Shown here in pieces: positions 23,546 through 33,431 of a stretch of 64,000 nucleotides of DNA; position 1 is the first letter of the stretch; the number at the start of each line of letters is the position of its first letter. The notes beneath the pieces are model-generated. The model was not told the DNA's origin. It saw only the letters and a program-made list of their open reading frames with translations, and did not search any database. The position numbers and the translations under genes were made by a program. This stretch comes from Exobasidium rhododendri. Taxonomy: Eukaryota; Basidiomycota; Exobasidiomycetes; Exobasidiales; Exobasidiaceae. The stretch covers positions 5,828,001 through 5,892,000 of the forward strand of contig CP110630.1 in the NCBI GenBank assembly GCA_026210745.1. The letters are read 5' to 3'.

Positions 23546-23872
23546 CTAGCGCTTTGCATTCCGTACTGAAAGATCCGAGTCGATGATGATTTTCTTCTGC
23601 TTCCTGTTCGGCTTGTTTCTCTCAGTAGTTGGTCTCGAATTGGACTCAAACAGTCCGTCGAGTAGTAAGGATACAGGAGGAAGAGGCGGAAAAGTGACCA
23701 CCAAGGGAAGGACAAGGTAGTCATGATGCTCGATGTACGGATAGGTGACCACATCCAATGCAGCAATGAGCAAGGGTATCAGCATCACTCCGGAATAAAA
23801 GATGACTCCTCTGAACGACCGTCTTGTTCTTTCTGCAAAGAAAGGAAAAGAGAACAACAAGGAAGAGCACAT
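23546..23872 (-). CDS. Small possible membrane protein, or a relic last exon
   Basis: Open frame of 108 residues from an ATG at 23872. One or two hydrophobic segments (FYSGVMLIPLLIAALDVV and LVLPLVVTFPPLPPVSLLL) are followed by a basic tail. A textbook acceptor (pyrimidine tract ending in CAG, at 23833) lies inside the frame, suggesting that 23832-23546 was once, or is, a terminal exon. Only 160 bp separate it from the synthase stop, so there is little room for an upstream exon. I do not recognise the family. Confidence 0.3.
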   Translation of the reverse strand: MCSSLLFSFPFFAERTRRSFRGVIFYSGVMLIPLLIAALDVVTYPYIEHHDYLVLPLVVTFPPLPPVSLLLDGLFESNSRPTTERNKPNRKQKKIIIDSDLSVRNAKR

Positions 23873-23996
23873 TTTATTTCAAAACGCTAGCCAAACGAGA
23901 TGATCAAAGTATGTACAGAGTAGTATAAGTAAGGAGGAGGAAGGTATGTGGGAAGGAAGGGGGAGGGAAAGGATTGAGACAGTACGTGTGGATGAT

Positions 23997-26900
23997 TCAT
24001 GCGTTCTGAGACGTTGCTGGAGCTTCGACATAGTCTTTTCCCAGCAGTGATTGTGTATTGCTCATGTCGAAACTGGGGAGCGAGTTGACATTCTCCAAGA
24101 GATCAGCAAGAGGAGCCAGTCGATTCGTCTTACCTTCCTCGGTCAAGATGTATGCTTTGAACTTGATGAGCCATTCATCCAACGGCAGCTCCTGGAACAC
24201 TCTGGAAGAGCTGTGTCGATCGACCATCTTGTGAGGACTCTTGATATGGAAGGCGGGATAGGAGTCTTTCCAGGCGTCCGGCTTCTTCAGCAGTCGCCCA
24301 AAGATGAATGCAAACCAGTCAGAAGGCGTCTCCGAAGCATTCACATCGATGATAGGCGCAACTCCAAATTGTTCTACGCCACTGATGAAGAGGGAGATGA
24401 AACTGTCTTTGGCTCGATGATCGAGGAAGTCTTTGGCGTCGTTCATTGCTTTGCCTCCCAGGGTACCGGGACGAACGACAAGCACAGTCTGACCTCGTTT
24501 TCTTGCCGCCAGTACGAGATTCTCCGACACCCATTTTGTCTTTTGGTATCCACTGGAAAGACTTGTGGACAACTTGGACAGGTCAAAGTCCTCGTACACC
24601 ATCTTTCCATAATTGGCCGCCTCGCCGAATGTGACCCACATGTTAATCGAACCAAAGTAGCACAACGCCTTTGCCTTTGTCGTATTGGTCAGCTTGAGGA
24701 CTTGACTGGTCGAAAAGGCATTGACATCTGACAGAGTTTGATAACCGGCGAGATGATCCGCCCTTCCGTGCGCTTGGATGACAAGATCGGTCTGATCCGC
24801 AAGCAGGCTCCAGTCCTGTTCCGACAAGCCTAGTCTTGGCTTTGTCACATCACCCAGCACGATGTGGACACGGGAAAGGATCGAGCCATTCCATGCATTC
24901 TTCTCAAAGGCACCTTTCAACCTTCTCCTGGCATCTTCCACTGTACTCCCTCGCAACAGGAGTGTCAATCGTGCCAGTGGAAGGTGACTCGACACAGCGT
25001 TCACAGCAGCGCTTCCCAGGTATCCAGTGCCACCAGTGATGAGCACGCAGAGGTCCGCATTGTCCACGTGTATCTTGCTGATGTCGAACGGCCCCAGTTG
25101 CTCGCCCGTGTTTGCCTCCTTGTCGAACTTGCCTACATCGGCAGCATAGTCTACACTTCCAAGCGACGCTATCTTTGCTGCTTTCTTTTCGTTGTTCTTG
25201 GCATCGACTGCTGCTGCTGCTGCTGCTCCCCCCTCCTCCTGGGCGCTGTCAGTTGTCATGGAGACGATGTTGCGAAGAGCAGACACGGACACGGGCCCGA
25301 GAAGCTGCAACTGAGTCAACTTGACATGGTACTCCGAACTCAGCACCGAGCTCAGTCTTGAGGCAGAGAGTGAGTCGAGACCAAGCGAAGACAGTAGAGC
25401 CGAGTCGTCAATGTCATCCAGCTGGAGGTTGAGTAGCTTCGACAAGGTGATCAACACGGGATCCAACTTTTCGCCATCCTTTAGGCCTCCTCCGCCCTCT
25501 TCATCCTCGTCGTGGTGTTCTGCTAGATGAGCAAAGGCCGTTCGACAGGAATCGGCGGTGTTGTAGCTGACTGTCCAATCAAGGTTGTCGGGGATGTAGT
25601 AGGACACCGCTTGGTTGTTTGTTGTGCGGCTTATTGCATCGGCGATACGATCACACAATTCGCGAGAGGTACAAGCTAGTGCCAACATCGCCTTTGTAGC
25701 GGTCGAATTGCCTCCCTTTGAAGCGAGAAGTTGGGCAAAGACACCGACGTCCGAGATAGCTGGAACGGCAAAACTGATAATGTTATCGTGATCCGCTGCT
25801 AGTCGGTTGAAGTACGCTTGGGCTGCGTTGTAGTTTGCTTGACCTGGATTAAAGTAGAGAGCGGCGGTGGAAGAGAACAAGAATAGGAAATCGAGAGATG
25901 GGACATCGACCTGCCTGCGAACGATATTCAGTATGCCAATCTTGCTGTCGGTGACCTTTTTGAACTTGGCAGTGTCCATGTTGACAAATTGATCGTCAGC
26001 CAGTGTCACCGCCATGACGAAAATCCCACCCAACATTGCCATGCTAGAGGCAGTATCGAAGACTTTAGTCATGTCGCCGTCGTTCAGGGCATCGGCAGCC
26101 ATGATGCGGACATCTGTTCCGGCATACAGCTTGTCCTTTGCCATGGCATCGATCATTCGAATCTCGACAAGGTCCAGCTTCCCACGACGTCCCGTAATGA
26201 CAATCTTGCGAGCTCCTTTCTTGATCATGTCGAGCACTAAGCGAGGTCCAAGACCACCACAACCGCCAAGGAGGACATACGACTTTCTTGGATCATAGAT
26301 GCCCTTGGAAGGCAGCACGTCCGTTGTTGCTCCTTCTTTGCACTCGTCCGAAAGGTCAACGACAATCTTGCCAATATGCTTGCCCGACTCCATCAACGTG
26401 TATGCTTCCAGTAGACCATCAGTGCCCTTGAAGGAATGGCCGATGAGGTGGTGGAATGGCTGCTTGGCGTGTTCCGTTGCCACTTCATCCATGAGCAAGG
26501 CCATACGTCTAGGATAGTTGTTCCCCAGCAGACCAAGCTCAATAGCAAAGTAGGAAATAGCTTTGGCAAAATGCTTCATACTCATGGGACTTCCTGCCAA
26601 GTGATCACGTTTGGAGATGTCGACGAAGCGACCAATCTCACCTAAGCTGTCAAGTCCGGCTTGAAGTGCGGCACCTTGCAAGGAGTTCAGAACAACGTCA
26701 AACCCACTCTTGCCTAGTCTTTTGCACCACTGTCGACCGTCTCCTGTCCACTGCGCAATCGATCGGGAGTTGGACATGTTGGAGTAAGGGACGCCAAAGT
26801 TGTCATGCAGGTAGTCTCTCTTCTCTTGCGATCCCACCGTGCAAAAGATGTCGAGTTCGAGTCTTTGTGCGACTTGAATGGCGCATAAACCAACGCCACC

Positions 26901-29900
26901 AGCTGCTGCGTGAATGAGAATAGCATCGCCCTTTTGAACATGTGCTAACTGTATCAGACCGTACCAGACGGTCCCGTAGACGATCGGAAAGGCAGCAGCA
27001 TCCTGTGTCGTCATGTTGTCAGGAATGGAGGTAAGCGCGTATTCACCAGTCATGGCTCTAGTACCTTCACGATCTCCATTGTCCGATCCCATAACTCGAT
27101 CGCCGATCTGGAACCTCGTCACTTTATCACCCACTGCCACCACCTTTCCAGCAAACTCCGACAGTCGATCGTGAGGAGGCAGTAGTCCTGTGGCAGAAAG
27201 GACATTCTTGAAATTGAGAGCGACTGCTTCCGTCGAGATCATGACTTGATCTTCCTCCAACGGTTGCGGGAGGTATCGATGAGGCACCAGTGATTCTACG
27301 CAAGCTGTTGGCATCTTGTCGCTCAGTTCAAGCACCCAGCCTCCCTTGCTCGACTTTGCCTTGATGGAAGGCGACTTGACGATTCGGCGTTGGTAGATGG
27401 CTCCACGTCGAATCAGCGTAAAGCCTTCCACAGCTCCCGTCGCCTCAATGTCGATTAATCGTTGGAGGAGCGCATCTCGCTGATACAGTGTGACTTCACT
27501 ACTGAATGCAACACCGTAGCTTTTGACCCCGGGAAGTTCGTTGGTCAGCGTGCCTGAGAGGGCCAAGCCCCTTGATCCATCGGGACTGTCATCGCAAGAG
27601 ATCCAAATCTTCCCATTTGGGTTGTCGCCGAGATTTCGAACGGCGGCTACTAGATCCATCTCCGTGTCCGGTCGATAGTAGTAGACGAAGGTAGACTCGT
27701 CGATCATACGGACGGTAGATCGATCGGCGAGCTTCTCGAATGCGTTGACGATCTCCTGACTGCCAAACTCGTCACTTCCCTCCACTGGCGGTGGCGTGCT
27801 TGGTGTGTCGAGACCATCCTCCTGTCCACTATTGCTGGAACTGCTCTTGGGAGTGACTTGACCCGTCAAAGGTTCACTTGACGCGAAAGAATCAGGAGAA
27901 GAGGAGATGGAGTAACGCTCTGATCGAAGCCATGGCATCATCCTTCGAGTAACGGTGACAGTGTGGAGTTGTCCACTGATCGATGCTACAGCATCCGTGA
28001 CACTCTCAGGCACCTCGTCTCCATAGTAGGCCGGTGATGTAAGTGCGTCTTTACCAGAAAGTTCAGCTAGGTAGTTGAATCCTCCTGGAACCAACAAAGC
28101 GTCGAGTGCCTGCAAAGTATCGGCCTGTGAGTTGCTTGATCGGAGGATGTCGACACCAAAGATGATGTCGAAGCTTGCCGGTCGGACCCGCTCCCCTGCT
28201 TCCTCTGCTGCATGTGAGACACTATAAGGGCCGGCAGGGCTTTCGTGACTGCCTTTAGCAACATTGAGGGGCACAACCTCAAGATGAACACCTATCTTAC
28301 TGGCAAACGAAGCGAGGGAAGCCAGGTGGAGCTTCTTCTGATGAGCGTACACTTCGAGAACTCGAATGACTTTGCGCTTCTGTTTGGAAACGGCTAGGTT
28401 GATGACGTCCTTGAGGAAGGAGGAAGAGCTGTCAAAGAGAGATTGTCGGACCTCCTTGAGGGAATAGATTCTTTCCACGATCTCCTGAGCTTCAAAGGAA
28501 TGACGTTGATGGGAAGCAGAAAAATTGTCCAGCTCAGACATACTCAGGACAGCTTCTTCTTCTTCTAGCGTCAACTCTGGCTCGTAGTCGTCACCTACCG
28601 ATAACGATTTCGGCTCCCAAACTTCCGTGTAGGCGTCAATGTGACCGACATCCTGTCTTACAAGGGGCGCGTCGAGTCCTCTTACGATGAGCAGCGACTT
28701 GCCTGTATCTCTGTCGAAGAGCGTCATGTCATTAAGTGATACTTTGTGATTGATTTCCAACTTTTCAAAGTGGACAAGGAAGCGCTTGGTGGTTTGCAGT
28801 TCCTTTGGATCCACTAAGAGCGAAACTTCATCATAGCTGCTGGGCATGTAGTTGTCCAGAATCATCTTTCCAGCGCTGTTCTCTCCAAACGAGAAGGCAA
28901 ACAACCAGGTGGCCAGGTGGAGGGAGTCTAGTAAGCCAGGATGGATACACATTCCTCTTGCTTCTTTTGTTGTCCACAGATCTGGCAACGGGTCTACTTC
29001 GCAGATGAAATGATTGGCACGCTTTGTGGAAGACTTGATCTTGTTGATCATGGCAAATTCACGAGTATAGGAAGAGCCTGTGCTGTTGATCAAGGAGTAG
29101 AATTCTTCCTTGGGAAGTTCCAGATCGAAGTCGTCCAGAAAGCTTTCTCCCAGAAGTTCCGTAGCATCTTTGGGACCGACTGTGGATGGCTCAGGCGATG
29201 CTTCTCCGGAACAGTGGAGCGTGTCCAGAATGACGCCTGCATCATCGGTAGTGATCTTGGAAGCGGATCGGAATTGCCATTGACCTTGCACGCCTGTTTG
29301 TCGAAATCCAACATACCTCGGCTCGCTTTCTTCGTCCAGGATGAGAGCACGGTGGATCTTGACATTCTTCAACGTACGAGCACCCGACTCAAAGGCAGCC
29401 TCGAGATAGGCAGCACCAGGTACGACGATAGCACCTCGCACTTGATGGCCCAACGTCCAAGTGTGTGTCAGAGGAGACATTCGGAACAGGTTCGAGCACA
29501 GGGGCGTGGGCGTGTAGATGAGTCGACGTTGACGAGAAGAAGGATCTTCAAAAGCTTCACCGTGCTGAATTTTCTGAAGAGGGTAGGGGGGAAGTCGAGC
29601 GGTGCTATAACCGAGCTCCAAATCTACATTCTCCAGACCTTGCAACTTGCAGATATTGAGATTTCGAACGCCGGCCGCCATGACACCTCCAGCAGCTCCA
29701 AGGAACTGCGACACTTCCGCAGGTGTGAAGCTTGTCTCTCCCACCTTCTTGTTTGCACGGCGAGCGCACGATACGATAGTGGTGCGATTCTCGTCCGCTC
29801 CTGCCGCCTTACTAATCTCATCGATGTAGGAGGACAAGACGCCGTGAGGAGCAATTTCTACAATGACGACGTTGCGATTCTCCTCTTGAGCAATGGCGTG

Positions 29901-32306
29901 GAATGCATCCAGAGCTGGCTTGAAGAGCACCGGTTTACGGACATTGTCCCAACAATACTGAGAGCCGAGCTGTTTTCCCTTTGCATGGACTTCACCATCG
30001 ACGGTGGAAACATAGATGAGAGTAGGCACGTTGCTTGTCGAATCGAGAAGCGGCTTCACTTCGTCGATAAAGGAAGTTTCACAGATATCCACCATAGGCG
30101 AATGATAAGGTCCACCGACTCGGAGTTGGCGAGCAAAGATTTGCCTTCGATCAGCTTCCTGGACAAGATCAACGATGAGATCTTCTCTCCCGGAGACCGA
30201 CACCGCATTGACGGAGTTCTCCGCAGAAAGCCACAATCCCTCGTCGAGACCTTTGCCGTGGAGTACGTCCTTGATTAAAGACTGTGCTTCGAGAGAGGAG
30301 ATTCCCAGGGCAGCCATGGATCCGTTGACGGTGTGCAGAAGATCCAACGCATTAGCGCGAGCAATAGCAAGACGGATCGCTTGAGATTGAGAGATGGCGC
30401 CCGAAGCGTACAGAGCGGCAATTTCTCCTACCGAGTGACCAGCAACCGCATCGGGTACGAGACCGACATCGACCCAGAGATCAAAGAGTGCAATCTGGAA
30501 CATGGCAATCGAAATCACGATGAACTCCACAGGCCAAACACCATTCTTGTCCAACGGTACACTTGTCTTGGCATCAGTGTCAAAGAATCCAAAGTCTCTC
30601 ACAAAAGACTTGTTGGCGAATTGTTGCAGTACGTCGTCACTCTTCTGGATCGATTTGCGAAAGGCAGGATAACGAGCAAAGAGCTTTCGTCCCATGTCAT
30701 CGTGCTGCGGACCTTGTCCACTAAAGACAAAGAGCTTCATTGGATTCAAATCTTGCGCATTGGCAGCCTTTTGGTCACTGAATGTAAGGTCGCTGTTGAA
30801 TGTACCGACGGCATAGCTCATCAAGGTGTGAGCTCGAGCTCTCTCCGTGACGACACGGGCCAGAAGCGCGGCAGATGAGACATCCATGGTAGACTTGAAG
30901 GCTTCCTTGAACGCAGTAGCCACGTTTCCAGTCGACTTTGACGTCATACCACCGACGGCCATGAGGAATGGATCCGTGTCTTTGAAAGGAACAGACGTCA
31001 CGACTGATCGAGCCTTGCGTTCTAGGACGAGGTGAGAGTTGGAACCGCCGAATCCGTACGAGCTTATCGAGACTACAAACTTGCCGTCTTTCGTGATCTT
31101 GGCAGCGGGAATAGGCTCTACTTCCGTCTGCACTTTAATCTTGAACTCGTTCCATTTGATCTTTGGATTAGGTGTCTTGAAGTTGAGCGAAGGGAAGAGC
31201 AGTCCCGAGTCAAGTGTCAGACAAGCTTTCACAAGGGACACCAGACCGGCTGCACATTCCAGATGACCGACATTGGTCTTGACGGATCCGATAGAGAGAC
31301 GATCTTCTTCTGTGCGTCCCGGACTAAAAAGAGTGCCCAGACCGTTGACTTCAATCGGGTCGCCTACGTTGGTGCCAGTACCGTGACACTCTACGTACGC
31401 TGCATCGATGGGACTTCGACCAGACTGTGCATAAGCAGCGGCAGTTGTAGCCATCTGCGCTTTTCCCTCGGGCATCGTAAGAGAAGTGCCATGTCCATTG
31501 GCGCTGATTCCACTTCCTGATATTTCAGCATAGATGTGGTTGTCATCTTGCACAGCTCCAGAAGTTTTCTTCAAGATGACGACGGCACATCCTTCTCCTC
31601 TAACGTACCCTTTTGCATCTGCATCAAAGGCACGACAGACACCTTCCGGTGACAAGGTGCCTAACTTGCTGAACGATTGAGACGTGTGCGGCGACAACAT
31701 GATCGTCACGCCTGCCACCACGGCTGAATCACAGTCACCAGCCAGGATGGAATTACGCGCCATGTGGATGGCCGTCAGCCCGCCAGAGCAGGCGGTGTCG
31801 AGGAACAAGGAAGGACCTTGGAGATCGAAGAAGTACGACAGTCGGTTCGCTTGGATCGACAAGGCAAGGCCGGTGGAAGTATAGGCGTTGGCTGACATTT
31901 CATCACGTTCGATGTTGTGTGCATCGACACTGCCGGCGACAAAGACTCCGCACTTGGAGCCACGGTAAGCCATTCCAGAATCCTCGAAAGCTTGCAAGAC
32001 GGTCTTAAGCAGGATCATCTGATGACGGTCCATTTCTTTTGCTTCTTTGGGGGAAATGCCGAATTCTAAATTGTCAAATTCGTCGATGTCCGTGAGAAAG
32101 GCACCGCGGTCAGTGCAAACCTTTGCTGGGATACTGCCCTTGTCGGTCATCTTTTCGGCATTCCAGCGGTCGGCAGGGACGGTGTTGAAGCCGTCCCGCT
32201 TGTTCTTGAGCATGTCAAAGAATTCAATCTTGTCATTTGCTCCGGGTAATTTGACTCCCAGACCGACGATGCTCACGCCGGCGTCTCGAAAGGTGATGTC
32301 AGACAT
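23997..32306 (-). CDS. Highly reducing polyketide synthase with terminal reductase domain
   Basis: 2769 residues in one uninterrupted exon, ATG at 32306. The domain order is KS-AT-DH-(MT)-ER-KR-ACP-R. KS has Cys173 in DTACSGG plus the HGTGT and NVGH histidines. AT has Ser625 in GHSVGE. DH has His954 in HQVRGAIVVP and Asp1127 in HPGLLDSLH. A methyltransferase-like stretch (about 1270-1450) has lost the glycine-rich SAM motif (VLEVYAHQKK at 1316). ER has GGVG at 1803-1806. KR has GGCGGLG at 2014-2020 and Tyr2159, but Gln2163 where Asn is usual. ACP has Ser2312 in GLDSLS. The R domain has GGTGYLG at 2425-2431 and Tyr2587/Lys2591 in YQKTK. Such a synthase builds a reduced chain from malonyl units and releases it by NAD(P)H as aldehyde or alcohol. 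It is the core enzyme of the cluster; the product is unknown. Confidence 0.95.
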   Translation of the reverse strand: MSDITFRDAGVSIVGLGVKLPGANDKIEFFDMLKNKRDGFNTVPADRWNAEKMTDKGSIPAKVCTDRGAFLTDIDEFDNLEFGISPKEAKEMDRHQMILLKTVLQAFEDSGMAYRGSKCGVFVAGSVDAHNIERDEMSANAYTSTGLALSIQANRLSYFFDLQGPSLFLDTACSGGLTAIHMARNSILAGDCDSAVVAGVTIMLSPHTSQSFSKLGTLSPEGVCRAFDADAKGYVRGEGCAVVILKKTSGAVQDDNHIYAEISGSGISANGHGTSLTMPEGKAQMATTAAAYAQSGRSPIDAAYVECHGTGTNVGDPIEVNGLGTLFSPGRTEEDRLSIGSVKTNVGHLECAAGLVSLVKACLTLDSGLLFPSLNFKTPNPKIKWNEFKIKVQTEVEPIPAAKITKDGKFVVSISSYGFGGSNSHLVLERKARSVVTSVPFKDTDPFLMAVGGMTSKSTGNVATAFKEAFKSTMDVSSAALLARVVTERARAHTLMSYAVGTFNSDLTFSDQKAANAQDLNPMKLFVFSGQGPQHDDMGRKLFARYPAFRKSIQKSDDVLQQFANKSFVRDFGFFDTDAKTSVPLDKNGVWPVEFIVISIAMFQIALFDLWVDVGLVPDAVAGHSVGEIAALYASGAISQSQAIRLAIARANALDLLHTVNGSMAALGISSLEAQSLIKDVLHGKGLDEGLWLSAENSVNAVSVSGREDLIVDLVQEADRRQIFARQLRVGGPYHSPMVDICETSFIDEVKPLLDSTSNVPTLIYVSTVDGEVHAKGKQLGSQYCWDNVRKPVLFKPALDAFHAIAQEENRNVVIVEIAPHGVLSSYIDEISKAAGADENRTTIVSCARRANKKVGETSFTPAEVSQFLGAAGGVMAAGVRNLNICKLQGLENVDLELGYSTARLPPYPLQKIQHGEAFEDPSSRQRRLIYTPTPLCSNLFRMSPLTHTWTLGHQVRGAIVVPGAAYLEAAFESGARTLKNVKIHRALILDEESEPRYVGFRQTGVQGQWQFRSASKITTDDAGVILDTLHCSGEASPEPSTVGPKDATELLGESFLDDFDLELPKEEFYSLINSTGSSYTREFAMINKIKSSTKRANHFICEVDPLPDLWTTKEARGMCIHPGLLDSLHLATWLFAFSFGENSAGKMILDNYMPSSYDEVSLLVDPKELQTTKRFLVHFEKLEINHKVSLNDMTLFDRDTGKSLLIVRGLDAPLVRQDVGHIDAYTEVWEPKSLSVGDDYEPELTLEEEEAVLSMSELDNFSASHQRHSFEAQEIVERIYSLKEVRQSLFDSSSSFLKDVINLAVSKQKRKVIRVLEVYAHQKKLHLASLASFASKIGVHLEVVPLNVAKGSHESPAGPYSVSHAAEEAGERVRPASFDIIFGVDILRSSNSQADTLQALDALLVPGGFNYLAELSGKDALTSPAYYGDEVPESVTDAVASISGQLHTVTVTRRMMPWLRSERYSISSSPDSFASSEPLTGQVTPKSSSSNSGQEDGLDTPSTPPPVEGSDEFGSQEIVNAFEKLADRSTVRMIDESTFVYYYRPDTEMDLVAAVRNLGDNPNGKIWISCDDSPDGSRGLALSGTLTNELPGVKSYGVAFSSEVTLYQRDALLQRLIDIEATGAVEGFTLIRRGAIYQRRIVKSPSIKAKSSKGGWVLELSDKMPTACVESLVPHRYLPQPLEEDQVMISTEAVALNFKNVLSATGLLPPHDRLSEFAGKVVAVGDKVTRFQIGDRVMGSDNGDREGTRAMTGEYALTSIPDNMTTQDAAAFPIVYGTVWYGLIQLAHVQKGDAILIHAAAGGVGLCAIQVAQRLELDIFCTVGSQEKRDYLHDNFGVPYSNMSNSRSIAQWTGDGRQWCKRLGKSGFDVVLNSLQGAALQAGLDSLGEIGRFVDISKRDHLAGSPMSMKHFAKAISYFAIELGLLGNNYPRRMALLMDEVATEHAKQPFHHLIGHSFKGTDGLLEAYTLMESGKHIGKIVVDLSDECKEGATTDVLPSKGIYDPRKSYVLLGGCGGLGPRLVLDMIKKGARKIVITGRRGKLDLVEIRMIDAMAKDKLYAGTDVRIMAADALNDGDMTKVFDTASSMAMLGGIFVMAVTLADDQFVNMDTAKFKKVTDSKIGILNIVRRQVDVPSLDFLFLFSSTAALYFNPGQANYNAAQAYFNRLAADHDNIISFAVPAISDVGVFAQLLASKGGNSTATKAMLALACTSRELCDRIADAISRTTNNQAVSYYIPDNLDWTVSYNTADSCRTAFAHLAEHHDEDEEGGGGLKDGEKLDPVLITLSKLLNLQLDDIDDSALLSSLGLDSLSASRLSSVLSSEYHVKLTQLQLLGPVSVSALRNIVSMTTDSAQEEGGAAAAAAVDAKNNEKKAAKIASLGSVDYAADVGKFDKEANTGEQLGPFDISKIHVDNADLCVLITGGTGYLGSAAVNAVSSHLPLARLTLLLRGSTVEDARRRLKGAFEKNAWNGSILSRVHIVLGDVTKPRLGLSEQDWSLLADQTDLVIQAHGRADHLAGYQTLSDVNAFSTSQVLKLTNTTKAKALCYFGSINMWVTFGEAANYGKMVYEDFDLSKLSTSLSSGYQKTKWVSENLVLAARKRGQTVLVVRPGTLGGKAMNDAKDFLDHRAKDSFISLFISGVEQFGVAPIIDVNASETPSDWFAFIFGRLLKKPDAWKDSYPAFHIKSPHKMVDRHSSSRVFQELPLDEWLIKFKAYILTEEGKTNRLAPLADLLENVNSLPSFDMSNTQSLLGKDYVEAPATSQNA

Positions 32307-33431
32307 GGCGAGTGCTAGAGAAAGTGGTATAGATAATAAGATGTATTTGTGTTTGGAAGCTTCATTTGGGTGTCAATCCTCGAGCCTGTGCAAGAGAATC
32401 TGCTTCTTCGACTTACTTTGAATGTATATTTTTCAGGCTGATTGAAGTGGGGAAAGTTGGCGAGACTTTCTTCTTCAATGCGGATCGAAAACTGGTTTGA
32501 GAAGACAGTCGAGGTGGTATGGGAATATCTTGTACTATATATGAGGTGCGAACTTATTAGCTCAAAACCAGTAAGTGAGAGAGAGAATCTGACAGCATAG
32601 CACAGGCACTAAGTTATGCCGCTCTCTCCATCTTTCCACTCGTTTGCAGCCTCTCAAAATTTCGATAGCAAGTGATGCTCCTATTCATGGTCAATTTTGT
32701 TGAAGCACATTTGATACAAGCTGAGAGATTTGGGGGTTACGGGAATCAATGTGAACGATAATGGCGATACAGAGCATAGCGCTTACATTGGTACTTTGGC
32801 GACGTAGGAGCACATGCACGCTACCTACACGACCGTGGGGACTCGACTTACAGGCATTAAAATGTAGGACGGCATCCAGTAGTATGAATAGCATCGCGCA
32901 TTGCACTTTTCGATAGTCCTTCTTTCCTTATCTTCTCACTGAGGGCAAAATTTCTAATAATCGACGACACCTTTTTCCGCGCGAAGTGGAGTCCACGAAA
33001 AGCGTCGGAGCGGATTGATGAATTTCCGCCTTACGTCCTCTTCATGTCTCGGTAGCGCTATGCGTCAACCTTGATCTGAGCGCAGTGATGTCTATCGGTC
33101 CTTGCTCATTCAGCACAGATCAGCGCAGGCATATCATCTTGAAATCGACTTATCATCCTTTCTAACGTATCGTCTCTACTTCATTACAGAAAGATGCAGG
33201 AGAGTCTTAGCCTGGCCTTCGTTTGGGAAGGAGAGTTGGAAAGAAGAATATAAGTCGCGGCAGACGTCAGACTATCTACACGGCTATCTATAATGATGTG
33301 TGAAAATAGCCGCTACCAAACAGTCCACTGTGCTTTGAAGTAATCATGGGGGTCGAGACATCATGATTCATTGAGGGAAGAAGATTCAATACAGGAGAGA
33401 GAAAAACGTAGCACGCAGCGAATTGCAGTAA
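32307..33431. promoter_or_regulatory. Promoter region of the polyketide synthase
   Basis: 1.1 kb between the dioxygenase stop and the synthase ATG. A TATATAT element at 32536-32542 lies about 230 bp upstream of the ATG on the coding side. A CGCGCAT heptamer, shared with other spacers of the cluster, is at 32895-32901; further CGCAT cores (reverse) lie near 32478 and 33060. No other gene is supported. Confidence 0.55.

Noticed and set aside
24051-24731. 226-codon frame on the plus strand
   Set aside because: Antisense to the PKS reductase domain; no family resemblance.
28941-30278. 445-codon open frame on the plus strand
   Set aside because: Antisense to the PKS, whose frame is intact with all motifs; no recognisable domain. 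It is a shadow of codon bias.
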